Source: JAGVPT01 sp049578505
Lineage (GTDB): Bacteria; Bacteroidota; Ignavibacteria; UBA10030; UBA8401
NCBI GenBank assembly: GCA_049578505.1
Contig: JBAUMC010000090.1
Span: forward strand, 1-64,000
DNA: 64,000 nucleotides
Direction of reading: 5' to 3'
The translations under genes and the position numbers were made by a program. Of the stretch, positions 9,567 through 18,046 are shown piece after piece; positions within the stretch are counted from its first letter, which is position 1, and every line of letters begins with the position of its first letter. Below the pieces are notes generated by a model. That model was given only the letters and a program-made list of their open reading frames with translations, ran no database searches and was not told the origin of the DNA.

Positions 9567-9679
9567 CCGCTCCCTGGGTCTCAATACGTGCCGATGCTAT
9601 CCTGTGAAAGGCGAAAATTTTTAGCGAGGCAATCTGTCTTGACGCAGTTCTCAAGATTGTTCTTCATTCCAGTTTATCG

Positions 9680-9708
9680 TTGACTTTTGAGGCAGTTTGA
9701 GTTATATT
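9680..9708 (+). promoter_or_regulatory. Promoter for secDF
   Basis: -35 TTGACT (9680-9685), 17-bp spacer, -10 TATATT (9703-9708); nearly consensus for a housekeeping sigma-70-type factor. The predicted transcript start near 9715 leaves a ~70-nt leader before the GTG of secD. Confidence 0.7.
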
Positions 9709-9786
9709 TTTAAACTTTTGAATGAACTTTGTGATGGTGGCACTCTGCAAAAATCAAAGAACGAATATCCGCTCGGAGGTTAATAC

Positions 9787-11667
9787 GTGAAACAGTATCG
9801 TGGTAGGCTGATTCTGATTACGGCGGCAATTGGCCTTGCCCTCTTCTTTCTTTATCCAACCTACAAGTCGTACAGATTGAATAAACAACTCGAGAGCCTC
9901 TCCGGCGCCGACAGCGCTGCGTTTCTCCAAACAAATGAAAAAGAACTCAGGGATGTCCGATCCAAACGGATCAAAGTCGGCCTCGACCTTCAAGGCGGCA
10001 TGCGCGTTGTGCTGGAAGTGAATATTCTGAAGATGTACGAGGCGATGGCCAAGAACAAGGACGATCAATTTACTGCAATCATCGGAGACATCGAGAAGGA
10101 AGCGCAGTTCAGCGAAGAAGACGTTACCGATATCTTCAGACGCCATTTTGACGAGAAGCAAATCCGGCTGAGCCGGTATTACGGCAGCCTCCGGGAAACA
10201 AATGATGACATCATCAAGCGCCTGCGCGATGAATCCGATAAAGCTGTCGACCGAGCTATGGAAATTGTCCGCAACCGTGTTGACCAGTACGGCGTTTCCG
10301 AGCCTACCATTCAAAAGCAAGGGGGACGAAGAATCATCGTCGATCTGCCGGGAGTCTCCAAAGAGGATGAAGTACGCCAGCTGCTGCAGGGCACAGCGCT
10401 GCTTGAATTTAAATTGATGAAGGACCCCGACATCATCTATAAAACGATGGAGGCCATCGATAAATACCTTGCCTCGCAGGGTTTCACCGATACAACTTCT
10501 TCGAAGGGTTCAAAAGACACTACCACACAGGTTGACGCTCTCTCTGCGTTAACACAGACGGATTCTTCGAAATCCACAATGCCCGGAGAAAAAAATCCGG
10601 AACAATTCGCAAAGGAACATCCATTTTTCTCGTTCGTTCGCCCCAATCAGAAAGGGACAGGCGAGGGATATGCGTCGGAAAACGATCGTTCAAAAGTCGA
10701 CCGAATTCTTAATCGACCGGACGTCCAGAAGCTGATACCGAGCGACATGGCATTTTACTGGGGATCAAAGCCGAGTTTCACAAGCGAAGGAGTAAAATTC
10801 TACTGCCTTTACGGTTTGGAACAAAGACCTGAGCTGACCGGCGGCGTCATCGTCGATGCACGTGCAACGATCGATCCCAATTTCAACCAGCCGATCGTTA
10901 CAATGAACATGAACAGCGAGGGCTCGCGCGATTGGGCGCGGATTACCGGAGCCAATGTGAATAAACGGATGGCGATCGTTCTCGATAATGCTGTCTTTTC
11001 CGCCCCCGTCATTCGAGGAAAAATCACGGGCGGCCGTTCGGAGATTGAGGGGATGGAAAACATCGACGAAGCGCGCTTGCTCGAAATCGTCCTTAAGGCC
11101 GGAGCTCTCCCCGCACCGGTCGATATTATCGAACAACGGAGCGTCGGACCGTCACTCGGCGAAGACTCAATCCATGCGGGTATCAATTCATTCACGTTCG
11201 CCCTTATCATTACCGTCGTGTTCATGATTTTTTATTATCGGACGGGCGGACTCGTGGCAAACGTCGCGCTGTTCACTAACGTTGTATTCATTTTTGCTAC
11301 GCTCGCGGCATTCGGAGGAACGTTGACGCTCCCCGGAATCGCCGGCATCGTGCTGACGATTGGTATGGCGGTCGATACGAACGTTCTTATTTACGAAAGA
11401 ATCCGTGAAGAAATGACGACCGGAAAAACTCAGAGTGCTGCAGTCTCGGCCGGATATTCAAAAGCGTTCAGCGCGATTTTCGATTCGCATCTTACAACGT
11501 TCTTCAGCGGCGTTGTCCTTTTTCAGTTCGGGACTGGCCCGGTCCAGGGATTCGCATTGACGGTCATGATGGGGACAGCCGCAAACCTGTTCACAGGCAT
11601 TATTATTACACGCGTCATATTTAACTTCATGACGTCGCGATCAACTTCCACCATTAATTTTGGCTAA
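9787..11667 (+). CDS. secD: Protein translocase subunit SecD
   Basis: This is the inner-membrane subunit that, with SecF, uses the proton gradient to help pull secretory proteins out of the SecYEG channel. The 626 residues show TM1 (about 7-23), the conserved KVGLDLQGGMRVVLEV near residue 62, a large periplasmic domain, and five C-terminal helices with FTFALIITVVFMIFYY, GMAVDTNVLIYERIREE and FFSGVVLFQFGTGPVQGFAL. A polar low-complexity insert (about 235-290, Ser/Thr/Asp-rich) is not present in E. coli SecD but such inserts are common in the FCB group. Start is GTG with GGAGGT seven bases upstream. secF follows after 23 bp. Confidence 0.97.
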   Translation: MKQYRGRLILITAAIGLALFFLYPTYKSYRLNKQLESLSGADSAAFLQTNEKELRDVRSKRIKVGLDLQGGMRVVLEVNILKMYEAMAKNKDDQFTAIIGDIEKEAQFSEEDVTDIFRRHFDEKQIRLSRYYGSLRETNDDIIKRLRDESDKAVDRAMEIVRNRVDQYGVSEPTIQKQGGRRIIVDLPGVSKEDEVRQLLQGTALLEFKLMKDPDIIYKTMEAIDKYLASQGFTDTTSSKGSKDTTTQVDALSALTQTDSSKSTMPGEKNPEQFAKEHPFFSFVRPNQKGTGEGYASENDRSKVDRILNRPDVQKLIPSDMAFYWGSKPSFTSEGVKFYCLYGLEQRPELTGGVIVDARATIDPNFNQPIVTMNMNSEGSRDWARITGANVNKRMAIVLDNAVFSAPVIRGKITGGRSEIEGMENIDEARLLEIVLKAGALPAPVDIIEQRSVGPSLGEDSIHAGINSFTFALIITVVFMIFYYRTGGLVANVALFTNVVFIFATLAAFGGTLTLPGIAGIVLTIGMAVDTNVLIYERIREEMTTGKTQSAAVSAGYSKAFSAIFDSHLTTFFSGVVLFQFGTGPVQGFALTVMMGTAANLFTGIIITRVIFNFMTSRSTSTINFG

Positions 11668-11690
11668 ACACTCGACTCGGAGATTTTTTC

Positions 11691-12614
11691 ATGAGGTTAT
11701 TTAAGAAAACGAATATCGATTTCATGGGAAAGCGAAAAATTTGGTACTCGCTTTCCGCGCTAACTCTCTTTGTGGGTCTGCTTGCAATCCTCTTCAAGCC
11801 GGTGAACTACAGCATCGATTTCCTCGGCGGAACAGAGCTTGTCGTTCGTTTTCAAACGGCGCCTCCTATTAACGAAGTCCGCGCGACGATGGATAAAATC
11901 GGGCTGGGCGGCAGTGAAATTAAAACGTTCGGCGCGCCAAGAGATATACTTATCCTTACTTCTGAGCAAGGAGAGGGCTCTAAAATCTCTGAGAGAATCC
12001 GCTCTGGATTATCGGCTCAGTTCCAGGACAATAAGTTCGAAATGCTGAGAGAAGAGAGAATCGGACCAAAGATCGGCGCCGAGCTTCGCAGAAATGCTTA
12101 CTATGCCGTAGTCGCGACACTTTTTATTATCTTGGTTTATATCGGTTTCCGTTTCAAGTTCATTTACGGCGTTGCCGCGGTGATCGCGCTTTTTCACGAC
12201 GTGCTTCTTACCCTGGGACTTGTCGTCCTTTTTAACGGTGTTTCACCTCATTTGAATCTTGAGATTTCTCAGAATCTTATGGCCGCGTTCCTGACCCTTA
12301 TCGGATTCTCAACGAGCGATACCGTTATCGTCTTCGATCGTATCCGGGAAAATTTGAAGATCTACAGGAGTGAAAGCCTTTTTAACGTAATGAATAAATC
12401 AATTAACGAAACATTGAGCAGGACAGTTATTACAAGCGGCACAGTAATTATGGTGTTGGTTGTGTTGATCATTTTCGGCGGCGAGGTAAACCGTGGCTTT
12501 GCGTTCACCTTCCTGATTGGAACAATTACAGGAACATATTCGTCGATTTACGTCGCAAGTGCCATCGTCCTGGACTACACGCGCTACAAGAATCTCAAAG
12601 CCCACCAGGTCTAA
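11691..12614 (+). CDS. secF: Protein translocase subunit SecF
   Basis: This 307-residue partner of SecD has TM1 at about 20-38, the periplasmic SIDFLGGTELVVRF motif (about 44-57) and five more helices, including GFSTSDTVIVFDRIRENLK and LSRTVITSGTVIMVLVVLII, which match the proton-relay region of SecF. It is a separate polypeptide, not fused to SecD. Co-transcribed with secD (23 bp gap); the STAS gene follows after 44 bp. Confidence 0.97.
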   Translation: MRLFKKTNIDFMGKRKIWYSLSALTLFVGLLAILFKPVNYSIDFLGGTELVVRFQTAPPINEVRATMDKIGLGGSEIKTFGAPRDILILTSEQGEGSKISERIRSGLSAQFQDNKFEMLREERIGPKIGAELRRNAYYAVVATLFIILVYIGFRFKFIYGVAAVIALFHDVLLTLGLVVLFNGVSPHLNLEISQNLMAAFLTLIGFSTSDTVIVFDRIRENLKIYRSESLFNVMNKSINETLSRTVITSGTVIMVLVVLIIFGGEVNRGFAFTFLIGTITGTYSSIYVASAIVLDYTRYKNLKAHQV

Positions 12615-12658
12615 ATTGGGGGCAACCCTTTTCGTCTTTTCTTACGGAGATACGAGCA

Positions 12659-12994
12659 ATGAAATTCACAACGAAAGAAAGCGCAGGCGTTACTGTGATA
12701 ACGCTTGAAGGGAATGTTCTCGGTGGCCCCGACGCGACCGAGTTGAACAATACGCTTCACAAATTTATCGATGCGAAGAAGAAAAAGATTGTCGTCGACC
12801 TGAAGAGCGTCTCTTCCATGAATAGCTCCGGCCTCGGGATGCTGATCGGCGGCGTTACGACTATGCGCAACGTTAAAGGCGACCTCAAACTTGCCGGTGC
12901 ATCCGAAAAAATCCTCAAACTGTTACAGGTAACAAAACTTCTTTCCGTCTTTGAACACTTTGATACCGTAAAGAATGCGGTTGATAGCTTCTAA
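12659..12994 (+). CDS. STAS-domain anti-sigma factor antagonist
   Basis: This 111-residue single-domain protein of the SpoIIAA/RsbV type sequesters an anti-sigma-factor serine kinase when unphosphorylated. The family core is clear: ITLEGNVLGGPDATELNNTL, then VVDLKSVSSMNSSGLGMLIG with the phospho-acceptor serine in SMNSSGLG (about residue 60). GGAG lies 10 bases before the ATG. Its kinase and phosphatase are not adjacent; a full partner-switching set lies at 35-40 kb, so cross-talk is possible but unproven. A strong terminator follows, so it is the last gene of the secDF transcript or has its own promoter. Confidence 0.88.
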   Translation: MKFTTKESAGVTVITLEGNVLGGPDATELNNTLHKFIDAKKKKIVVDLKSVSSMNSSGLGMLIGGVTTMRNVKGDLKLAGASEKILKLLQVTKLLSVFEHFDTVKNAVDSF

Positions 12995-13014
12995 AGCGCT
13001 CTTTCTTAGAACAA

Positions 13015-13047
13015 AAAAGGCGCCTTGCTCAACACAAGACGCCTTTT
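13015..13047 (+). terminator. Rho-independent terminator after the STAS gene
   Basis: AAAAGGCGCCTTG pairs with CAAGACGCCTTTT (13 pairs, one mismatch) around a 7-nt loop; the T-rich 3' arm and the A-rich 5' arm make it work in both directions, serving the convergent RpiB-like gene too. Confidence 0.85.
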
Positions 13048-13148
13048 CTGTGTACTATCTCTTCTAAGTTTTTCCAACATCGTCCGGTAATTGTTCGACG
13101 TTGAACTCGCCGACATGTTGCTTCAACGAAAAATTGATCGGCAGTACC

Positions 13149-13817
13149 CTACTTTGTGAATTTTTTTTCCACGTCCGAAATCTTATCGACGCGTTTTTTA
13201 TGTCTCCCGCCGCCAAACCATGTCTGCAGCCACACCTTGACGATTGACTTAATGATTTCAGTTCCAATTACCTTTGCACCGAGCGTAAGAACGTTGGCGT
13301 CATTATGCTCACGGCTGCTCTGAGCGACGAATTCGTTGCTGCATGCTGCCGCTCTTATTCCGGGAACCTTATTGCATACGATGGAAGAGGCGACTCCCGT
13401 GGCATCAATCATAATGCCGCGCCATGCTTCTCCCTTTGCCACGATTCGTGCAACCGCATACGCATAATCGGGATAATCACAGGCCTCTTCGGAATTCGTT
13501 CCGATGTCGAGCACCGGGTAACCAAGATCGCCCAGATATTTTTTCAGCATCTCTTTCGTTTGATAACCGCCGTGGTCGCTGCCGACGACCACGAGTTTGG
13601 ACTCCACAGTCGACGAAGAAATCGAAGCAGCCGCGTAAGATTCTCCCGCCTTCGGTTGAGCCGGACCCTCTTTTTGATCTGTGATAGTTACTTTCAGCTC
13701 TCTCGCTTTATCCATCGCAGCAGGAGTCACAATGGTATTCTTGTCGGCAAAGATGCTTTTCTTCCCCTCCTTGACGGCAGTTACGATGTCGCGTTCTGTG
13801 ACTATTGATTTTGGCAT
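13149..13817 (-). CDS. RpiB/LacAB-family sugar-phosphate isomerase homologue with N-terminal extension
   Basis: The 222-residue protein has an RpiB-type C-terminal domain (from about 73): VVGSDHGGYQTKEMLKKYL, DIGTNSEEACDYPDYA, NKVPGIRAA, SREHNDANVLTLGAKVIG and the GGRHKKRV tail. Known RpiB enzymes interconvert ribose-5- and ribulose-5-phosphate. Here the active-site loop reads IDATGVASS where E. coli RpiB has ICGTGIGIS, so the catalytic Cys is Asp, and the position of the alternative mycobacterial Glu is Ser. About 70 extra N-terminal residues (MPKSIVTERDIVTAVKEGKK...) form a separate small domain reminiscent of extensions on enzymes of bacterial microcompartment loci, although no shell-protein gene is nearby. 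Substrate uncertain; may be a non-canonical or inactive paralogue. Confidence 0.78.
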   Translation of the reverse strand: MPKSIVTERDIVTAVKEGKKSIFADKNTIVTPAAMDKARELKVTITDQKEGPAQPKAGESYAAASISSSTVESKLVVVGSDHGGYQTKEMLKKYLGDLGYPVLDIGTNSEEACDYPDYAYAVARIVAKGEAWRGIMIDATGVASSIVCNKVPGIRAAACSNEFVAQSSREHNDANVLTLGAKVIGTEIIKSIVKVWLQTWFGGGRHKKRVDKISDVEKKFTK

Positions 13818-13867
13818 AATTGGAAATTATCTCTCAATGCAGCGGCGCTCGGCATAATTCAACAGCA

Positions 13868-14356
13868 TCACTTCGCGTACTCGTCGTCTCCCCATTCAAT
13901 AACTTCAAGTTTTACGTTTGCCGTGCCAGTCCCCTTCATCCCGAGCTGGGTAGCAGCGGCTAGCGAAAGGTCGATGATACGTTCCAGTTTGAAAGGGCCC
14001 CGGTCGTTGATGCGAACAATGATCGACCTCTTGTTGTCAAGGTTCGTGACACGAACTTTCGTATTGAACGGCAACGAGCGGTGGGCTGCTGTCATTTTAT
14101 ACATGTCGTACGTCTCGCCGTTCGCTGTTTTCTTTCCGTTGAAGTCTTCGGCGTAGTAGGAGGCAACGCCCTCCATTGTCTTCAAAGACTTCGATTCACT
14201 CTCCCCTCCGTGAGGTTTTTGTTCGGAGGATCGCTCCCGAGTGAAGCGGGGAGACGATGCGCATCCCGAACTGAGGAGTGCCGCCGCGAACGCACAAACA
14301 ATCAACCCGGAACAGACAAACTGTACTTTCGTATGATGGCGGTCTGACTCTTTCAA
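13868..14356 (-). CDS. rlpA: RlpA-like lipoprotein, septal ring lytic transglycosylase family
   Basis: This 162-residue envelope protein has an N-terminal hydrophobic stretch ending in a lipobox (LLSSGC, Cys about 32), so it is probably lipid-anchored. A polar linker is followed by a double-psi beta-barrel (about 60-158): GVASYYAEDFNGKKTANGET, MTAAHRSLPFNTKVRVTN, IVRINDRGPF and the final IDLSLAAATQLG. RlpA proteins bind or cleave glycan strands lacking peptide side chains; the catalytic Asp of the NDRGPF loop is present. The SPOR domain of E. coli RlpA is absent, which is common in short homologues. The start is TTG; no better in-frame start is visible. Confidence 0.87.
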   Translation of the reverse strand: MKESDRHHTKVQFVCSGLIVCAFAAALLSSGCASSPRFTRERSSEQKPHGGESESKSLKTMEGVASYYAEDFNGKKTANGETYDMYKMTAAHRSLPFNTKVRVTNLDNKRSIIVRINDRGPFKLERIIDLSLAAATQLGMKGTGTANVKLEVIEWGDDEYAK

Positions 14357-14392
14357 AGTTTTCGTTCCGGTGGATTTTCGGAGGCACCCGTC

Positions 14393-15490
14393 CTAAAGAT
14401 AATCGTTCATCTGTTTGCGGCGTATATGGTCGACTATTTCTTTTACATCCTGTGACGCGCCCCGTTTGCAAATCAACATCGCATCCCCAGTATTGATAAT
14501 GATCAGGTCGTCAACGCCGACCGTCGCTACCAATTTATCGTTCGTGTAGACATAAGAGTTTTTCGAGTTGAACGAGATCACCTTTCCGTGAAGCGAGTTT
14601 CCATGTTCGTCTTTCGACGATAGCCGGTATACCTCATCCCATGAACCGACGTCGCTCCATCCGAAGTCTCCGCGTATCACATAAACGTTTGACACTTTTT
14701 CCATCACACCGTAATCGATGGAAATCCCGCGTATCAACCCGTACGCAAGATCGAGGCTCTGTTCAAGAAGCGGGGTCCCGATCGACGGTTCAATGCTCAT
14801 TAAATGATCATACAGTTCTGGAAGCGAGTGCTTGACCTCTTTCAAGATCACATCAGCGCGCCATATAAACATGCCGCTGTTCCAGAAAAAGTCGCCGCTC
14901 TCCAAAAATTTCTGCGCGGTGGCGAGATTTGGTTTTTCCGCAAATGTCTTGACTTTAAAAACGCCCTGCGGCAGCGAGTCCGTCTCACCGCGTTCATCCT
15001 CAACGATTTGAATATAGCCGTAGCCAGTCTCCGGATGTGTCGGTTGAATCCCGATCGTGATCAACGACGATTGTTTGTGAGCGACATCCACCCCGACCTG
15101 CAACACACGGCGGAACTCTTTTTCGTCGCGCACAATGTGGTCGGAAGGCAAAATGACCATCACTCCGTCGGGGTCCAACCTGCGCACAAACATAGCCGCC
15201 AGTCCGATACACGGCGCAGTATTCCGTCCGATCGGTTCGGTAATTATATTTTCCACCGGAACATCGGGCAATTGCTTTACGACGGCATTTTTTTGCACCT
15301 TGTTTGTAACAACAAAAATCCTTTCGGACGTTACGAAACCTTTGAGCCGGCCGACGGCGTCTTGAATCATCGTCCTCTCCCCCACAATTTCCATTAACTG
15401 TTTGGGCGACCGCTCACGGCTTCGGGGCCAGAACCTGGAACCAACTCCTCCTGCCATGATGACTGCATAGATGTTTGCCTGTGCACTCAC
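14393..15490 (-). CDS. manC: Mannose-1-phosphate guanylyltransferase
   Basis: This 365-residue cytoplasmic nucleotidyltransferase makes GDP-mannose from mannose-1-phosphate and GTP for surface glycans. The N-terminal signature AGGVGSRFWPRSRERSPKQ (about 13-31) is the GTP-binding loop, followed by EPIGRNTAPCIGLAA and LPSDHIVRDEKEF. FAEKPNLATAQKFLESGDFF and WNSGMFIWRAD complete the sugar-binding part. It is the short form without the C-terminal phosphomannose-isomerase domain. Start is GTG with AAAGGTG about 5 bases upstream. It follows the unknown gene after a 9-bp gap and may serve the glycan cluster at 24-28 kb. Confidence 0.95.
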   Translation of the reverse strand: MSAQANIYAVIMAGGVGSRFWPRSRERSPKQLMEIVGERTMIQDAVGRLKGFVTSERIFVVTNKVQKNAVVKQLPDVPVENIITEPIGRNTAPCIGLAAMFVRRLDPDGVMVILPSDHIVRDEKEFRRVLQVGVDVAHKQSSLITIGIQPTHPETGYGYIQIVEDERGETDSLPQGVFKVKTFAEKPNLATAQKFLESGDFFWNSGMFIWRADVILKEVKHSLPELYDHLMSIEPSIGTPLLEQSLDLAYGLIRGISIDYGVMEKVSNVYVIRGDFGWSDVGSWDEVYRLSSKDEHGNSLHGKVISFNSKNSYVYTNDKLVATVGVDDLIIINTGDAMLICKRGASQDVKEIVDHIRRKQMNDYL

Positions 15491-15499
15491 AATTCACCT

Positions 15500-16375
15500 T
15501 TATAGTTTGAGCAAACTCTCCGCATCCTGAAGCATTTGCTGAATGCTGAGAAGCATCGCCGCGCCGTTCGATTGTTCAACAAGGGCCTTTGAAAGACGCT
15601 CGCCAACATCATGCAAAACTTCTACAACGCGCGAATCTTGATCCAAACCCGACGAGCCGACATACTGAATAAATTTTATCACCGACTGAAAAAATTCGAG
15701 TACCTCTTTTTTCCTCTGAGCACGGGCAACATCCGTGGTACTTTTTGCAAACATCGCAAGCATGTCAAAGACACTCTTCCGATCCGCGGGATCTTTATCA
15801 CCAATCTTTAGAACAATTTCGGTAAAGCGCTGAAAGCCGAGCAAAAGATTCTGGTCAAGAAGGTCGGACAGCCCGGGGGTCTCCTCCGGCCCGATGATGA
15901 CTTCGGGCTGATCTTGGTTGGAAAGCTCGGTCGAATCTGCCGCGACAGCGACGGGGGCCAATGCCGGTTCCGTTGGTCCGGACGGTGAAACAACAAATTC
16001 TGCCGGGAGATCATTCGACGTTGCATCCGAAGATCCCGGCGAAACGGAGTGCTCGCTTGGCGCATCAAACGGCTCGCTTAGAAATGCCTCAAACAATTTA
16101 TCGCTCAGCAGCGTTGCATCGGCATCAAATTGATCGGGAGAAAAATCTTCCTCCGATCGCATGACACGTTCCATCACCCATTCCATCGAAAGAGCGACTT
16201 TCATGAAACCGCTGACACGTTGCAAGCGGTCAAGTTCTTCTTTTAGATTCGCCGCCTGCTCAAGCCTCTCTACCAAATGCCGCAATTTTTCCGCGTGATA
16301 CGGAAGAAGACTATCCTGTAATCCCTCTTGGGTTCGACGGAGAACTTGCAATAGATATTGCTCTGGGTTATCCAT
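15500..16375 (-). CDS. Conserved-looking hypothetical protein, helical with acidic low-complexity centre
   Basis: This 291-residue cytoplasmic protein is not recognised. The N-terminal ~100 residues are helical and coiled-coil-like (HLVERLEQAANLKEELDRL). The middle (about 110-190) is rich in Ser, Pro, Glu, Asp and Ala and likely disordered. The C-terminal ~95 residues (from GFQRFTEIVLKIGDKDPADR) are again helical. No signal peptide or transmembrane segment. The ATG at 16375 overlaps the end of alr by eight bases, so translation is probably coupled; manC follows after 9 bp. Context suggests an envelope or cell-cycle role, but nothing in the sequence proves it. Confidence 0.6.
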   Translation of the reverse strand: MDNPEQYLLQVLRRTQEGLQDSLLPYHAEKLRHLVERLEQAANLKEELDRLQRVSGFMKVALSMEWVMERVMRSEEDFSPDQFDADATLLSDKLFEAFLSEPFDAPSEHSVSPGSSDATSNDLPAEFVVSPSGPTEPALAPVAVAADSTELSNQDQPEVIIGPEETPGLSDLLDQNLLLGFQRFTEIVLKIGDKDPADRKSVFDMLAMFAKSTTDVARAQRKKEVLEFFQSVIKFIQYVGSSGLDQDSRVVEVLHDVGERLSKALVEQSNGAAMLLSIQQMLQDAESLLKL

Positions 16376-17486
16376 GAATGTACACTCTCGGAACTCTTTC
16401 GGAAACCATACAGAAGACCTCATATGGGATTGTGCCAAGTGTATCGGAAATCTTTCGGCAGGAAATTTCCCGATTGCCGTCTCGTCCCATTAACGTTACG
16501 CGGTCGCCGATTTCGCACGCCGTTCGACCGCCAACATCGATCATGAGTTGATCCATACAAATTGTGCCGACAACGGGATATTCTTTCCCCTTAACGAGAA
16601 CGCTCGTTTTGTTAGTCAACCGCCTGCTGATGCCGTCGGCATAACCGATTGCGACCGATGCGATATTCGTTCTTGACGAAGTGAAATAACGGCGACCGTA
16701 ACTCACGCTTGTTCCCCTCTCAACCGTTTTCATAAACTCAATTCTCGAACGTATGGACATTGCAGGTTTGAGCGGCACGGCTTTTCGAGTCTCACCCGAA
16801 GGATAATGCCCATACAGCATGATCCCAGGACGGACCATATCGAAATACGATTCTTTGATTTGAAGAATTGCGCCGCTGTTGGCGCAGTGTTTTACAGGAA
16901 TGTGGATGCCGGCTCCCTCAAGACCCCGAAGAAGCGTCGTAAAATCGGATAATTGTTTGACGGCAAAAGATAAATCTTTTTCATCTGCAGTGGCAAAATG
17001 AGTAAAAATTCCTGCGAGGTCAATATTTCCGAGCTTACGTACTTCGCCGACGAATGCAATTGCATCTTTTGGAGGAACGCCAATTCTTCCCATGCCGGTA
17101 TCCACTTTGACGTGAACGACGGCTTTCTTCCCAAGCCCCGATGCGATCCGATCAAGCTTCCGGGCAATCGAGATAGAACATAGGGTTGCCTCCAGATTGT
17201 GCTCGACAAACAACGAAAGCTGGGGTTCAGGTGCCGCTGTTAATACCAACACTGGCACACCAATGCCGTTGCTGCGAAGCGTGACACCCTCTTCGACAAT
17301 TGCCACGCCGAGATATGACGCCAGCTTCCTGCTCAATACAGACTTTGCCACGGGGATCATTCCGTGGCCGTATGCATTGGCCTTCACCACAGCCATGATA
17401 CGGGGGCGCCTTCCAACCTGCTTTCGGACTTGCTTTAGATTATAATGAATCGCGCTGAGGTCAATTTCCGCAAAAGTCGGTCTCAT
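16368..17486 (-). CDS. alr: Alanine racemase
   Basis: This 372-residue PLP enzyme makes D-alanine for peptidoglycan. The N-terminal barrel carries the PLP-lysine motif AVVKANAYGHG (Lys about 35), then VDTGMGRIGV and HCANSGAI. The C-terminal beta domain carries SVSYGRRYF with the second catalytic base (Tyr) and the final VGTICMDQLMIDVGG. A longer frame reaches 17570, but a strong promoter at 17521-17549 puts transcript start near 17514, so the ATG at 17486 is the start. First gene of the alr-hypothetical-manC transcript. Confidence 0.96.
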   Translation of the reverse strand: MRPTFAEIDLSAIHYNLKQVRKQVGRRPRIMAVVKANAYGHGMIPVAKSVLSRKLASYLGVAIVEEGVTLRSNGIGVPVLVLTAAPEPQLSLFVEHNLEATLCSISIARKLDRIASGLGKKAVVHVKVDTGMGRIGVPPKDAIAFVGEVRKLGNIDLAGIFTHFATADEKDLSFAVKQLSDFTTLLRGLEGAGIHIPVKHCANSGAILQIKESYFDMVRPGIMLYGHYPSGETRKAVPLKPAMSIRSRIEFMKTVERGTSVSYGRRYFTSSRTNIASVAIGYADGISRRLTNKTSVLVKGKEYPVVGTICMDQLMIDVGGRTACEIGDRVTLMGRDGNREISCRKISDTLGTIPYEVFCMVSERVPRVYIHG

Positions 17487-17520
17487 GAATTCAATCTTAT
17501 AGAAAACAAAATTCGATGCC

Positions 17521-17549
17521 AATATAGGAGAATAATGAAGAAGAATCAA
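17521..17549 (-). promoter_or_regulatory. Promoter for alr
   Basis: On the minus strand: -35 TTGATT (17544-17549), 17-bp spacer, -10 TATATT (17521-17526). It lies between the atpC terminator and alr and rules out the longer alr start at 17570. Confidence 0.7.
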
Positions 17550-17558
17550 CGAGCATAC

Positions 17559-17594
17559 AAAAAAGCCCACAATCTCATGCTATCATTGTGGGCT
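17559..17594 (-). terminator. Terminator of atpDC
   Basis: On the minus strand, AGCCCACAAT and ATTGTGGGCT form a perfect 10-bp stem around an 11-nt loop followed by TTTTTT; it lies 24 bp after the atpC stop. Confidence 0.93.
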
Positions 17595-17617
17595 GCGGGT
17601 CAAACTATTGTTGCAGT

Positions 17618-18025
17618 TCAGTTGCTCCCTGCAATTTTCAAACGATTGAGCGCTCGGGCAAGCGCAACGCGGGCGCGCTCTTCATCAATGCGTTCTTTCT
17701 GCTCCAATCGCTCTGCGGCACGCTCCTTTGCTTTCTCCGCTCTTTGCACATCAATTTCATCCGACCGTTCCGCCGTCTCTGCAAGAAGGATTACTTGGTT
17801 CCCGTTCACCTCTACAAACCCGCCGCTTGTCGCATACCGGCTTTCGCTGCCGGCAGGGTCGACAATTTTCACCTGCCCGACAGTAATTGAAGAAAGAAGC
17901 GGTGCATGATTGAACAACACCTGGAAGCCGCCGGCAGCACCTGGCGCGCTGAAACTCTGAACTTCCCCCGAGAAAACCGTTTTGGTTGGGGTGACTATAT
18001 CAAGCTTGAAATTCTTACTTGCCAT
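17618..18025 (-). CDS. atpC: F1 ATP synthase epsilon subunit
   Basis: This 135-residue subunit belongs to the central stalk of the F-type ATP synthase and couples rotation to catalysis. The N-terminal beta sandwich reads FKLDIVTPTKTVFSGEVQSF, PGAAGGFQVLFNHAPLLSSI and SGGFVEVNGNQVILLAETAE. The C-terminal helical hairpin (about 90-132) is rich in Arg/Glu/Ala. It follows atpD after 21 bp and ends in a strong terminator. The other ATP synthase genes are not in this window; a two-gene atpDC unit is the arrangement known in Chlorobi and relatives. Confidence 0.96.
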   Translation of the reverse strand: MASKNFKLDIVTPTKTVFSGEVQSFSAPGAAGGFQVLFNHAPLLSSITVGQVKIVDPAGSESRYATSGGFVEVNGNQVILLAETAERSDEIDVQRAEKAKERAAERLEQKERIDEERARVALARALNRLKIAGSN

Positions 18026-18046
18026 GATGGTATGTCGTTCTAATCT

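Larger units (their letters stand above)
9459..9786. other. Divergent intergenic region between PLD protein gene and secD
   Basis: This 328-bp non-coding stretch separates two divergent genes. It holds a good promoter for each side (listed separately). The central part (about 9567-9679) shows no convincing ORF, terminator or conserved RNA by eye. Confidence 0.7.

Noticed and set aside
17445..17909. Plus-strand 154-codon frame over alr start, terminator and atpC
   Set aside because: It runs through a perfect terminator and two well-supported minus-strand genes; no family resemblance.
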